A stretch of 32,486 nt of DNA from Nitrososphaeraceae archaeon (GCA_016782225.1 JADDOW010000102.1:1-32486); one strand, 5' to 3'. Positions 8,891 through 18,553 are shown, numbered from the stretch's first letter. The notes: generated by a model from the sequence alone, not told the origin. A program made the numbers and translations.

Positions 8891-9043
8891 ATGAGTGAAG
8901 ATATCCAAAATCAAGATAAGGCAATAGAAAAGATTCATCGTGAAGAAAATTTGGGTGATAATGATAACTATTATGATATGGACAGATCGTTAAGCGATAG
9001 CGATCTAAGTGAAGAAGAAGAAGAGAATTCGCCTCCACCATAA
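8891..9043 (+). CDS. Tiny acidic protein, 50 residues
   Basis: ATG to TAA encodes 50 residues rich in Asp and Glu, with a SDLSEEEEENSPPP end. There is no predicted fold or membrane segment, and it is probably disordered. A well-placed TATA box (8861-8870) and no leader support expression. It is divergently arranged with the DUF4185 gene (start 8806), so the two may share a control region. The function is unknown. The antisense frame over the same stretch is a shadow. Confidence 0.55.
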   Translation: MSEDIQNQDKAIEKIHREENLGDNDNYYDMDRSLSDSDLSEEEEENSPPP

Positions 9044-9533
9044 AAATAAGCTTAATTAATACTAGTTAATTTTTTTATCAAACAATAAAACCCAAGTCAG
9101 GAAATCATATAACATGTTTCACAAAACATTTTGTAAAGGGCTATTATAACACGACAGGTTTCAACTAATTGCAATTGAATATAGGAAAAAATCGATTATG
9201 ACGAAAACACACAGTCAATAAATAAACAAAAATTACCACCAAAAGAACCCTATTAAATTACAGTGCAATAAGGTGGTGTTTACTCATCTTCATCATATGA
9301 TAGAAATATTTATGCGCCAAACCACACATTAATCAAGTGTTAACTGGCATCGTTTAAAAAAAACAATTTCCAAAGGCTTCATTCACATGTAAGGTTGTAA
9401 TCTAATGCAATAGATTAAACCATCTCCAACAAAGAAACCCAATACAAAGTAAAACAGGTTCTGCAACAGATTACATATTTACATCAAGCAGTAACATAGA
9501 ATTCAAGGAAACCGTATCAAGGGATAAGTATTC
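9044..9533. other. Spacer without recognisable features
   Basis: AT-rich with many stops in all frames. No hairpin, repeat or gene stands out. Confidence 0.5.
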
Positions 9534-10037
9534 CTACCTTATGACTAATACCGAACAATGCGCATATTTGACAACGTCTGAAGTCACGCTACCAACCAAC
9601 ATCTTCTTAAATCCTGTTACCCCCCTGCTACCAATCACAATTAAATCAACATTTTTCGATTCGGCATAGTCCACTATAGTCGCTGCAACAGATGTTTTAC
9701 CTTCAATAATTTCAGTTTTAAAGTTTTTAGTATCCGCATCGCCATTATCAATAGAATTACTTTGAATGTATTTTTCTTTCACGGAATTTATCCATTCTTC
9801 CGCTTTCTTTTTATCTTCATCAAATCTGTGGGAACCAAAGGTTGGAGCCAAAACAGTTGAAGATAACAAATAAGGATATTTGTAAAAATCAATCACATGT
9901 ATTACGATTAGTTGAGATTTATTATTCTTGGCAATCTCAATCGCGTCTTCTGCCGCATCCATTGAAGGTTTTGAGCCATCTATAGCAAGTAGAATTTTGG
10001 AAAAGCCTTTTTCTTGTCCATTCGCATCATCATTCAA
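9534..10037 (-). CDS. Universal stress protein (UspA family)
   Basis: A single Usp domain of 167 residues. It opens with KILLAIDGSKPS (strand 1 and the Asp that contacts adenine) and closes with the ATP-binding signature G-x2-G-x9-G-S (GSRGVTGF from residue 136, then VGSVTSDVV) and the terminal strand CSVLVIR. ATP-binding Usp proteins act in stress adaptation; the partner here is unknown. It is a stand-alone gene with no neighbour within 400 bp. The frame starts at TTG, with no other start before the domain. AGTTTATTAGC, about 28 bp upstream, could be the TATA box. Confidence 0.93.
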   Translation of the reverse strand: MNDDANGQEKGFSKILLAIDGSKPSMDAAEDAIEIAKNNKSQLIVIHVIDFYKYPYLLSSTVLAPTFGSHRFDEDKKKAEEWINSVKEKYIQSNSIDNGDADTKNFKTEIIEGKTSVAATIVDYAESKNVDLIVIGSRGVTGFKKMLVGSVTSDVVKYAHCSVLVIR

Positions 10038-10480
10038 TTTTATTATATATTTAGCCTAATGCTAATAAACTATTGTAATTTATATTGATTTAATCTTCTA
10101 GGCAAGCCCATGAGACAAACAAAAAGGGACATGATACAAAATGCCCATATGTATTATTATGTGTATCATTATCGAAAAAAAACGTATACGGATATTTTGG
10201 ATCTGTCTTTTTTCGCATCAGCCTATATTGCATAGCAGCATTGCAGGCCTAAAGGAACAATTTTAGTTGAATGGATAAAATCATTATTCCCTCTCAATTA
10301 CGAATTATTAATGGAAACTGTTTAGATTAAAGTTATGGATTACGCCTTAACAAATCATAATTACTTTATTAATTTTATTTCCAAAGATATCCAATATTCT
10401 CTATTGTTTTATTAGATAGTATGTAAAATTTTCAAATATTAATGCTTAAATACAATTATAACATCTTATAGGTATACTAA
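10038..10480. other. Divergent intergenic region
   Basis: A spacer between the divergent UspA and HD/GNAT genes. It holds TATA-like boxes for both (about 10060-10070 minus, 10445-10453 plus) and no gene that I can support. Confidence 0.5.
10445..10453 (+). promoter_or_regulatory. TATA box for the HD/GNAT gene
   Basis: CTTAAATAC is centred about 32 bp before the TTG at 10481, supporting that start over the internal ATG at 10562. Confidence 0.45.
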
Positions 10481-12223
10481 TTGATTAGATTACCCTCATC
10501 ATTTACCAAAAATCTTGGAAATGGGTTGAATAAAGGTAATCGACATATAGCAGATACTGATATGATAGAAAATCCATTAGCCAAACCCCCTCCTTTGTGG
10601 AACGAATTGTATCAGAGAGTTAAATTATTGCCATGGTGGCTAAAGTATAATGCAGGGTATACCAGGGAATCAGAACTAAAGGATAAAATAATCCATCTTG
10701 CCTCGCAAATGAATTTAGAAAAAAAATGGGTAAAAAAGATAGTTAGGCATGCCGTCTCAGAGTTCTCAAAGAAAGGTCTTGGTCAAGATTATTATGGATA
10801 CCACAACATAGATCATGAGCTAGAGGCCACATATTTTACGCTGCTTTCAGCTAAAAACCACATTAGGCAAAACAACGTAGACAAAATCTCTTTTACCATG
10901 GAAGATATAAAATATCTTTTTGTTTCAGCACTCTTCCATGATTATGACCCAGCAAAACAATTTGACAAACCAAATGAGGAATCTGTGGAATGGTTTTTAA
11001 GAAATGATCCAGTAATAATAAAGTTTATCGACATTATAGGAATTGATATAGATATTGTTATTGCCATTATATATAGAACTGCATATCCTTTCAAGGGAGA
11101 AATAGCAAAAAATGCATTGAAAAGAATTGAGGACTTGCTTTCAACCAAAGACCAATTCAAAGATAAAAAATATAATGAGACAGGTAATGACAAAGATACC
11201 AATTCAAAGGGAATTGAGCATTACATTCGTCTTGGATGGTTTTTGTCTGTATGCGAGCGCATGGCAGGATATGCGTTGGGGGACTTTGAATATGCAAATA
11301 AATTAGCCAGAAGTAATGCACATGCGTTAGGCTGGCATCCATCTGTCATAAACGAGGAGTCTGTGAAATTTTTTGATGCCATAAAACAGGAAAATGAAAT
11401 GTTACAATTTGTGTTAAAAGGGTTACCGGATAAATTAAAAGAGAATTTCTTTAACAATATAGAATCTTTTCAAAAACTTTACGAAGAGGAAAAGAAGATA
11501 AGGAGTTTGACAAAAACGAGGGAAATTAGTTTTATTTGTAAAGTCGAGAACATTGCAAATGATCATAACAATGAGAATAGAGTATCAAATCTTGATCCCG
11601 AGGTAAGAAATTGTGTCCTTAATATATATAACAAACTGCCAATCCCACTAAAGAGAGGAGAACAGCATTTTCTATCTTCGCTTTCCAATCCAAATACTAT
11701 TCTAATCACCCTTAGAATAAAAAAAGGGCAAAAATATCATCACAGCCAAAATGACTATGATGACAATAACAAGGGCAATGGGAACGAGATAGTAAATACC
11801 ATCAACATTGCAGAACAGAACAATAATGCATATGAAAATGACGCCATAGTTGGATATGTAAAGGGAGGACCGATTGAGAAGCAAAATCTAAGGCGGGGGA
11901 CATTTGATGAGAATTATGGAAAGAAAAATACGGCATATATGGAATGGATTTGTATAAAGCCAGGTTATTGGGGATCAACTGGTGGTCACCTCCTTAGAAT
12001 GAATTTTCTGATTGAAGCAAAAAAGAGAGGCTATTTATACGTAACCGGATACGTCCATAGGAATGTGATAATGAAAAGAAGAAGCAAGGGTGAGATCATA
12101 CAAATAGTGCAGAAATATAATCCAGATAAACTTGATTACTACAGAATAGACTTGAGTAAAATATCTATCAATGATATAGCCGAAGAGGAGTCAGATGAAT
12201 TTGCAATGGCAGTTTATCCATAA
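10481..12223 (+). CDS. HD-type phosphodiesterase-like domain fused to GNAT acetyltransferase
   Basis: A 580-residue protein with two enzymatic parts. The N-terminal half carries an HD metal site: YHNIDHELEA (His108, His112), ALFHDYDP (His153-Asp154) and a later ERMAGYALGDF with Asp268 as candidate last ligand. The YHN..H and HD.D spacing resembles cyclic-nucleotide phosphodiesterases more than simple HD hydrolases. Residues about 225-245 and 430-460 are Asn/Lys/Asp-rich linkers. The last 130 residues look like a GNAT fold: AYMEWICIKPGYWGSTGGHL has the acetyl-CoA pyrophosphate-loop pattern, then LIEAKKRGYLYVTGYV. Substrates are unknown. A fusion of nucleotide (or phosphate) hydrolysis with acyl transfer suggests signalling, but this is inference. 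The TTG start is supported by a TATA box at 10445. Confidence 0.75.
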   Translation: MIRLPSSFTKNLGNGLNKGNRHIADTDMIENPLAKPPPLWNELYQRVKLLPWWLKYNAGYTRESELKDKIIHLASQMNLEKKWVKKIVRHAVSEFSKKGLGQDYYGYHNIDHELEATYFTLLSAKNHIRQNNVDKISFTMEDIKYLFVSALFHDYDPAKQFDKPNEESVEWFLRNDPVIIKFIDIIGIDIDIVIAIIYRTAYPFKGEIAKNALKRIEDLLSTKDQFKDKKYNETGNDKDTNSKGIEHYIRLGWFLSVCERMAGYALGDFEYANKLARSNAHALGWHPSVINEESVKFFDAIKQENEMLQFVLKGLPDKLKENFFNNIESFQKLYEEEKKIRSLTKTREISFICKVENIANDHNNENRVSNLDPEVRNCVLNIYNKLPIPLKRGEQHFLSSLSNPNTILITLRIKKGQKYHHSQNDYDDNNKGNGNEIVNTINIAEQNNNAYENDAIVGYVKGGPIEKQNLRRGTFDENYGKKNTAYMEWICIKPGYWGSTGGHLLRMNFLIEAKKRGYLYVTGYVHRNVIMKRRSKGEIIQIVQKYNPDKLDYYRIDLSKISINDIAEEESDEFAMAVYP

Positions 12224-12530
12224 GTTTGAGAATCACTTGTTTTTATAAAACAAAACTCGATAATAAATAGCACGCACTGTATTGATTGTGCATATTGGCA
12301 ATAGTTTTCTGCATAATTGCAATTTTTATTATTATTGTTAAGGCACCTTATACGTTATACTTGTCAATTTGAAAATTTCGTGTCACAGCCAATTATAACA
12401 AAAGCATTGTGGCAATCTATTTGATACACCCTAATAATCATTTTTAGACAAAATTATAATTCCAAGATAATTGTATGGAATCCATATTTGTTTAACAAAT
12501 ATTCATTTTATATATACCTGGCCTGTATAT
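12224..12530. other. Spacer, AT-rich
   Basis: No gene seen. The 16-mer GCATAATTGCAATTTT at 12311 recurs at 12630, inside the tiny Cys-rich gene. Confidence 0.4.
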
Positions 12531-12650
12531 TTAAGTTGGGTTCCCTTGGTCTTGAATTGTGTCAGAGCACCTACAGTTACATCTTTCAATGTGTTGCATA
12601 GAGTGATGATTGCCTTTTTGACAGTTGTCGCATAATTGCAATTTTGACAT
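12531..12650 (-). CDS. Tiny Cys/His-rich protein (probable zinc knuckle), 39 residues
   Basis: ATG (12650) to TAA (12531) encodes 39 residues with a CDNC pair near the N-terminus, a GNHHS segment, and a second cluster CNCRC near residues 24-28. Five Cys and several His suggest one bound zinc or other metal. Thaumarchaeal genomes carry many such mini-proteins, so it may be a metal-binding or nucleic-acid-binding accessory; no function is assigned. A TATA-like GCTTTAATTG about 27 bp upstream (12674-12683) gives a leaderless start, which strengthens the call despite the short length. Clustering of Cys and His in such a short frame is unlikely by chance. Confidence 0.6.
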   Translation of the reverse strand: MSKLQLCDNCQKGNHHSMQHIERCNCRCSDTIQDQGNPT

Positions 12651-12673
12651 AGGTATGCTTAACTTTCCATAAC

Positions 12674-12683
12674 AATTAAAGCT
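12674..12683 (-). promoter_or_regulatory. TATA box for the 39-residue Cys-rich gene
   Basis: On the minus strand this reads GCTTTAATTG-like sequence, centred about 27 bp before the ATG at 12650. Confidence 0.4.
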
Positions 12684-12911
12684 TATTATAATGGTTGGTA
12701 TCCATAATTCAAAAATGTAGTAATGATTTCAATAGAAAGAATCATTCCAATAAAAAATCTAGAGAATTACCTCAAAAATACTTTTTGTATTTAATTAATA
12801 CGGTTTAAGTTTTTAAACAATCATTGAGTGAAAAGTTTATGATAATTTTGATAAGGATGAGACATCAATGTTAAGGTCTCTTTTCCAATTCTATTATTGC
12901 TATTATTGCTA

Positions 12912-14447
12912 TCATTTACCTTTTAGAAATAACAGATAAATATATAGTAACAGCAGACAAAATAGACATACAAAAAATATATTTACAAAAGGCATAGCAG
13001 GTTGAAAAGAAACAATATTGGCATCATAAGAAGAATTGGCAATTGTTTGATTCGCCTGCATAAACATTCCTGCGAAAGCAGGGCCAATAGCAGATCCCAT
13101 GAATCGAAACAGCGTATTAATTCCAAATGATATGCCAATATATTCAAAGGGTGTAGAGGCGGTTTTGATATTGATTTGACCCACATTTAATAATGATAAG
13201 CCGGGTCCTAATATTGCAATGTTTACTGCAATCTGTAAAGAATCATAGTGCAATATTAAAATACTGATAAAGCCCACAGTTGTCAGCACGCTGCCTGTCA
13301 AAATTACCTTAGAGGATCCGATTTTTGTTATTATAAAGCCTGACGTGGGTCCAAATATCAAGATATGATTGAGAATGGAATTGTCATATATGCAACATCT
13401 AACGCGTTTCCTCCAATGCCGATTGGTAATGGGGTTCTAACCAGTACTGGTATAGACTGAAAAATACCAAATGTAAATATTCCCATATTAGAACAATGAC
13501 ATTTGTCAATAATATTGGCTTTAATGTTATTGACTTGAGGTCGATAAGAGGTTTCGGAGATTTCCTTTCAACAACTATAAAAACAAAAATAGATATAATA
13601 CTTGTTTCAAAAAAGGAGATTTGAGCTACTGGTGCATTTATTGTATCCGATGGGTTTCTTTCGGACTCTACAAGTGTAAGTTCAAGTATGAATGAGGTGA
13701 TTGCTACGGATAGGACAAAAGTGCCCTTGACGTCAACATCCGACGAAAAGTTTGGATGAACACCTCTTTTTTGCATATGTTTATTTGTCGTTGGAGGCGA
13801 TAATGAGTTTCTTACCCTATTTCCAATAGGGGTGTCATGTTCAGTATTTACAAAATATTTTATTATAATGGTTACAATAACTTCAAATGAAAGTATAGAG
13901 ATGAAGGTCATCCTCCATCCAAAAATATGCGTTATGTTACAGCCGACAATTAACCAAAGTATTCCCCCAAAAGCAAACATAGAAGCCAAAGTCCCTTGAC
14001 CGATTGAAATTCCATCTTTTGGAAACTGGGATTGGACAATAGTGAAGACAATGGGAAGATGGACATCCCAATTCCTTGGACAATTCGAAACACAATCAGC
14101 ATAAAAACATTATCAGCTAATGCACCACCAATGATACCTGTTATGTAAATTGCTAAAACGATCAAAAGAATCAACTTTCGTCCATAAATATCTGATAACT
14201 TTGACACCATTGTTGTCGATATTAAGGCAGAAATAATAAAAGATGTAAAAACCCAAGATGATGCACTATAAGTCAAACCAAATTCTCTTATATCAGGTAT
14301 GGCAGGAAGCGGCATTGTTTCTACATACATTACCATAATAGATATTGAGATAAGAATCAGAAGGAGCCCCCAAGGAGAATTTGTGGCATTTCCTTGATTT
14401 GAATTCATGTTTGGCACATTATTTTTTTGTTTTTTTATTAGAGTCAT
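12912..14447 (-). pseudogene. MFS drug exporter (DHA2/EmrB-like), three frameshifts
   Basis: Three consecutive frames together spell one major-facilitator transporter. 14447-14055 has the first helices with the motif-A loop SKLSDIYGRK and the RIVQGIG segment. About 14055-13490 continues from IVFTIVQSQFPKDGISIGQG. About 13490-13345 reads NMGIFTFGIFQSIPVLVRTP, and the last frame reads ILIFGPTSGFIITKIGSSKV to the end. Each junction is explained by one missing base (near 14053-14055, 13488-13493 and 13340-13350). A proton-driven multidrug exporter is the likely ancestor, with about 14 helices expected. No single frame can make an intact protein. Either the gene is dead or the sequence has clustered single-base deletions. 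Confidence 0.85.
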
Positions 14448-14754
14448 CTGCCATGTCTATTCCTCCTATAAAAATAAAACAACAAGTTAAAGTTAAAAGC
14501 ATGTCAATATAAATGCAGTTTTTCATTTAAGTGATTTTATTTGGTTTGACTATGCTGACAGTATTCACTAAATAATTGAAATAGACATCAAAAAGGATGC
14601 GAAATTAAAGATTAGCGTTACCCAATATCCATAATAACATGATTATACAGGATTAACACATTAGGGTTTACTCATCCTGATGGGATAAAATTATATACCA
14701 TACAGCGAAAAGCCAAAGTAAAATGGGATACTCTTTCTTTTTACACTTTTTATT
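14448..14754. other. Spacer between MFS pseudogene and YwbE-like gene
   Basis: No gene seen. A TATA-like AAATTATATACC on the plus strand near 14687 has no obvious gene behind it. Confidence 0.4.
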
Positions 14755-14970
14755 TTACTTTATATCCGATACTTCAACTATCTCTTTGACTCTGCCAATA
14801 ACCCCATTCTCCAACAGAACCTTGATTCCATGAGGATGAGTTTTGGAGTTGGTCAATATTTCCCTTACAACACCTTCAGTTACATTACCAGTTTTTTGAT
14901 CAACTTTTTGTATCACTTTTACTCTAGAGCCTCTTTTTATATTATCTCGGAGTTTGCCATCCAACATCAT
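14755..14970 (-). CDS. YwbE-like protein (DUF2196)
   Basis: A 71-residue protein with the YwbE hallmarks in order: RDNIKRGSRVKVIQKVDQ, KTGNVTEGVVREILT, NSKTHPHGIKVLLENG and GRVKEIV. The family is a small all-beta, SH3/KOW-like protein found across bacteria and archaea, of unknown function. The length is normal for the family (about 65-70). The start is at a double ATG and the second Met may be used. It is a single gene, flanked by the broken exporter and the broken kinase, and appears intact. Confidence 0.9.
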   Translation of the reverse strand: MMLDGKLRDNIKRGSRVKVIQKVDQKTGNVTEGVVREILTNSKTHPHGIKVLLENGVIGRVKEIVEVSDIK

Positions 14971-15308
14971 AACTATGGTGAGATAGGGTAATAAATCTAG
15001 GATATGATTGGGAAGGATATAGGACAGATTATCTCTTCCAATTTTGCCCTATTTGCTATTTTGTTATAAAAGGTGTTTCAATAAAACAATAAGCATTTAT
15101 TTTTATTATAAAATGTTTTCCATTTTTCAAGGAATCACATCTAGCAAGTACAAAAAGGCTCCATAAATTTTTCATAAAATTCAATTTAATTTATTTAATA
15201 ACAATAAAAAGTAATTTTTTACTGTTTTCCTCTAATACAAGATTTTTATGTGAATAAAAAGTTAAAGATATAATATATTCTATTTATATATGATAGTTAG
15301 GCATTATC
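14971..15308. other. Very AT-rich divergent spacer
   Basis: Upstream region between the YwbE-like gene and the kinase remnant. It contains several TATA-like runs (for example around 15270-15290, TATAATATATTCTATTTATATA) but no gene. Confidence 0.4.
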
Positions 15309-16206
15309 TTGAATTTAAGACCATTGTCACTTATGGGCATGAGGAAGGCACCAATAGCAATAGAAATATCCATAATTTTTCTTGTGATTATTGATTTGCT
15401 TATGACACGGCAGCTTTTTGCCGTACAATGATACTTCAAAAGGTCTGATGTTTATTTTAACCATGTCCATCGGATATGGGATAGGATCAATAATTCTCCC
15501 TAGAATATGCTCATAATGTGAGTAAAGAGATCAGAGGCAAATCCCGGTTTAGCAATATAATGCATTGGTCAGTCATTATAACTCAGTTTTCCCTATTTGC
15601 AATACTACTGGTAATGCTCATCTTTGGCAATCCGGGTCATTATTTTTCTCGCACAGTATTTGCAGTCAGTTCAATATTTGCTACAATAATTATGGGAATA
15701 ATATCCTTCAAATTCTTTTCATGGTATAAAGCCAGCAATTATAAAACACCAATCGTTTTATTTTATGCCATTGCTGATTTAACACTTGCTTTTTCAATAG
15801 GAGGGGATGCAGGTACAAAATTATTAATGGTTAACGTAATACAAGAGAAACAAATCTAATTAACAACTCCATCAAGTTTATTCCCCAAAAGGATGGAGGC
15901 GTCATTTCCATAGTTGTGGAACACAAGAAATCGAACAAAGACACTAAAGGAATCAAGGGAACAATTGTTGTTTCTATAAAAGATAATGGTGAAGGAATAG
16001 ACAAAGAAATACTTCCACGACTATTCACAAAGTTTGTTTCAAAGTCTTTTCAGGGCGACGGGCTTGGATTGTATATTTCAAAAAGTATTGTAGAGGCCCA
16101 TGGTGGTCAGTTATGGGCGGAAAACAATGTGGATGGAAAAGGCGCCACATTTAGATTCGAATTGCCAATAGAGTTAAAATCAGAGCAGGTCCATAAAAAA
16201 ACATAA
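15309..16206 (+). pseudogene. Sensor histidine kinase remnant: membrane N-terminus joined to HATPase end
   Basis: Successive frames spell a membrane sensor: 15333-15431 (IEISIIFLVIIDLLMTRQL), 15433-15516 (TSKGLMFILTMSIGYGIGS), then 15518-15859 (SKEIRGKSRFSNIMHWSVII, further helices, KLLMV). From about 15850 another frame gives only the C-terminal catalytic part of a kinase: NLINNSIKF N-box, SIKDNGEGID, DGLGLYISKSIVEAHGG and a short tail. The rest of the sensor, the linker and the whole HisKA with its phospho-acceptor His are missing. The pattern is a large internal deletion plus at least two small frameshifts. The GHKL part (15916-16206) closely resembles the kinase at the right edge of the window. 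It cannot act as a histidine kinase. Confidence 0.8.
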
Positions 16207-16928
16207 TAAGGGAAAATATGCAAACATTTAACATTCTGCAAAATAGGGTATAAAAGAATAAAATACAAAATATTTTTCTTTATTGCTGCATATGTATATT
16301 TAGTAGTTATAGGAGCCCTCAGACTTTAAGTGGATATATCAATATAATCTCATATGGTATGGCAGAATTACGTTATTTTTTTCCAGAAGTTGACATGGCA
16401 GGATATGACAGAAAAACCATGGGACTGAATGGTTATCGTTGAAAGATACACTTATACACATAATTTTGGCAGATGATTCTTGGATAAACTAATCCATACT
16501 GGAGAAAGATGGCCCTAATAACCGTCCGTTTAAGTATCACAAGATAATGATTGGAACTCTATTGTTTGTTACGATAGACAAGTGATTTCCAAAGTCGGCA
16601 AATACATCGCAAACTTTAAGATTTGGGATTTGGATAAAGCAGTGTTTAGAACAAACAATGATTGTGTAAGTAGATAATGCAAAGTGACGGATGTGCTGGT
16701 TTATGTTATGGCAAAAGAGCTGCATCACAGAGATGAAAAATGGAAATTCCATGGCAAACGAACACCAGGACCTCCAGATAGGGAAGGCTTTAGGCAATGA
16801 AAAAGACAAATCCCATATGGCCAATGGAATAAGATACCAAGTAAGTTTTCAATACGGCCATGTTGCATTATGCCAATATTGGTGTATCATCAGATTGGTT
16901 TTTTCCCAACAGGATAAAAAAAGTCGGA
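16207..16928. other. Possible decayed coding region, unidentified
   Basis: No intact gene. One plus-strand frame shows protein-like stretches broken by stops: 16555-16677 (RQVISKVGKYIANFKIWDLD) and 16678-16800 (VLVYVMAKELHHRDEKWKFH, then GKRTPGPPDREGF). An adjacent frame near 16510-16550 reads GPNNRPFKYHK. I do not recognise the family. The composition hints at a dead gene in line with the broken kinase just upstream. Confidence 0.3.
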
Positions 16929-17612
16929 TCATTTCGTTTTTACGGTGACTTCCTCACCGTAACCTATCGGAACAGTCACAGAAGAAACAGACTCATTGTT
17001 TCTTACATATTTAACAAATTTAGACATAACTAATCGATACTCTTCAGGAGATAAAATATTGTCCGTTACAATCAATCCCCCTTTTTTTAACAACGGTAAA
17101 GACATATCAAAATAATTGGTTAAATTGTCTTTGTCAGCATCAAAAAAAATAAAGTCAAATAAATCGCATCCACCATTTGAATTGGCGTTATGACTATCCA
17201 ATAGCTGAGGAAGGATATCAACAGCATTGCCTTCTACAACATTAACCATCTCAAAGACGCCTGCGTCAATAAAATTCTTCTGTGCCCTCATGATTTTTGA
17301 TCTGTCATTATCAATAGTGATAATGTTTTTTTTTGTTTTATGCGGCATACCATTTTCATTTTGAGACAAAGCAAGCGCAAACCACAAGGTAGAATAACCA
17401 ACAGAGGTGCCTATTTCCAGAACATTATTCGCATTCATGGATGTTAGCAATATGCTGAGAAATTTTCCGGTGTCTTCCGTAATTGCGAGCATCAAGTCTT
17501 TTTCAGCAACATTTTCCGCCCCCATCCGTTCAAGCCTGGACTGCTCCCCCAATCTCTCCAATACCCCAATAATTTTAGATTTTTTGTTGATATTGTTATT
17601 ATTATAATTCAC
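16929..17612 (-). CDS. SAM-dependent O-methyltransferase (COMT-like, Methyltransf_3)
   Basis: A 227-residue class I methyltransferase. Motif I is VLEIGTSVGYSTLW (about 64-77), the ribose-binding acid is in ITIDND (about 98-103), and motif IV is FIFFDADKDNLTNYF, which in this family supplies the divalent-metal ligands. The N-terminal GAEN...EDTGKFLSILL segment is typical of the cation-dependent catechol/caffeoyl-CoA O-methyltransferase family. It likely methylates a small diol or phenol-like metabolite in the cytoplasm; the substrate is unknown. The start is GTG, and a TATA box (ATATAAAGGC, 17631-17640) sits 25 bp upstream, giving a leaderless transcript. The length is usual for the family. 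Confidence 0.92.
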   Translation of the reverse strand: MNYNNNNINKKSKIIGVLERLGEQSRLERMGAENVAEKDLMLAITEDTGKFLSILLTSMNANNVLEIGTSVGYSTLWFALALSQNENGMPHKTKKNIITIDNDRSKIMRAQKNFIDAGVFEMVNVVEGNAVDILPQLLDSHNANSNGGCDLFDFIFFDADKDNLTNYFDMSLPLLKKGGLIVTDNILSPEEYRLVMSKFVKYVRNNESVSSVTVPIGYGEEVTVKTK

Positions 17613-17630
17613 ATATTTACCTTGTAAATC

Positions 17631-17640
17631 GCCTTTATAT
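17631..17640 (-). promoter_or_regulatory. TATA box for the O-methyltransferase gene
   Basis: On the minus strand ATATAAAGGC is centred 25 bp before the GTG start at 17612. Confidence 0.5.
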
Positions 17641-18256
17641 GGTTATTAATGCATTTAGGGCGCCAATTCAATCATACACTGCTATTTTGTGGTATGAACA
17701 TCAATTCATTTATTCAGGTTGAAACCAAAATCAATTTACTTTTTATAGTAAACGATAGGCAATTTCAACCCATTCAATAGAACACAATATAAAAATTTAA
17801 ACAACAATGTGCATAGGCCAAATTTGCAGATATTGACGCCATGTTTTTCCGTGATTTCATGATTATCTGACAACATGATCTTTGACGATTAATCTTCCAC
17901 TGCCTCAATTATCAGGCATTCAATTTGAATATTTTCAAATACCATAGAGTATTTTTTAAGTTAAACATTAAACATGATTGCGCAACACAATCCATCATAC
18001 TTTTGCAAAATCATAAATTCAAGCATCGCTAATTTTGATTACACATACAAAAAAAAGTAACAATCATTTCAATGAAAAAAAGATCAGTTCATAACTTTAT
18101 GGAATCGCACATTGGAAACCAATATAAAAAAATCATCCGATCTCACAGATTTAGGATCAGTTCGCCCAATTTTAGAAAAAGATGATGATGACAAAAACAA
18201 AACAGAACAGAAAAGAACATACCCACAGGCATTCAAATATGATTTGAAAGGTCAAG
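17641..18256. other. Spacer, no supported gene
   Basis: AT-rich. A 65-residue TTG-started frame covers 18112-18309 and overlaps the better supported gene at 18287; I do not call it. Confidence 0.4.
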
Positions 18257-18266
18257 TTTATTATTT
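18257..18266 (+). promoter_or_regulatory. TATA box for the 18287 gene
   Basis: TTTATTATTT is centred about 25 bp before the ATG at 18287. Confidence 0.4.
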
Positions 18267-18286
18267 TCATTTGACTATACATCATA

Positions 18287-18433
18287 ATGGGTGCAGTATA
18301 CAAACCTAAGGATTTGTCTAAAAGATACAGGAAAAAAATTCCTGATGAACTAGCAAAAGATATAGTTCCCGGCGCAAATGATGATGGTGATGAGCCAACT
18401 TTAAATGAAACGGATAGAGAAAACGATCAATAA
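18287..18433 (+). CDS. Tiny charged protein, 48 residues
   Basis: ATG to TAA encodes 48 residues. The first half is basic (KPKDLSKRYRKKIP) and the second half is acidic (DDGDEPTLNETDREND). No family is recognised. A TATA-like box sits at leaderless distance, and the base/acid division is not typical of random AT-rich frames, so I consider it likely real. It lies convergent to the SQR-like gene. Confidence 0.45.
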   Translation: MGAVYKPKDLSKRYRKKIPDELAKDIVPGANDDGDEPTLNETDRENDQ

Positions 18434-18553
18434 GATATAGTTCTTCCAATCCACCATCAATCACCACGAAATCCCTACAATTTTATAATTTTATGATTCA
18501 CAATATATTTAGACACATTTATTGCAAAAGTACGAAAAAAAGATTTACCCCCT

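Noticed and set aside
12311-12645. 16-mer GCATAATTGCAATTTT present at 12311 and 12630
   Set aside because: Only two copies of an AT-rich word, one inside a gene. No target-site or element structure around them.
18112-18309. 65-residue TTG-started frame
   Set aside because: It overlaps the better supported 18287 gene, has no promoter at the right distance that I can see, and its end runs through that gene's TATA box. Possible but not called.
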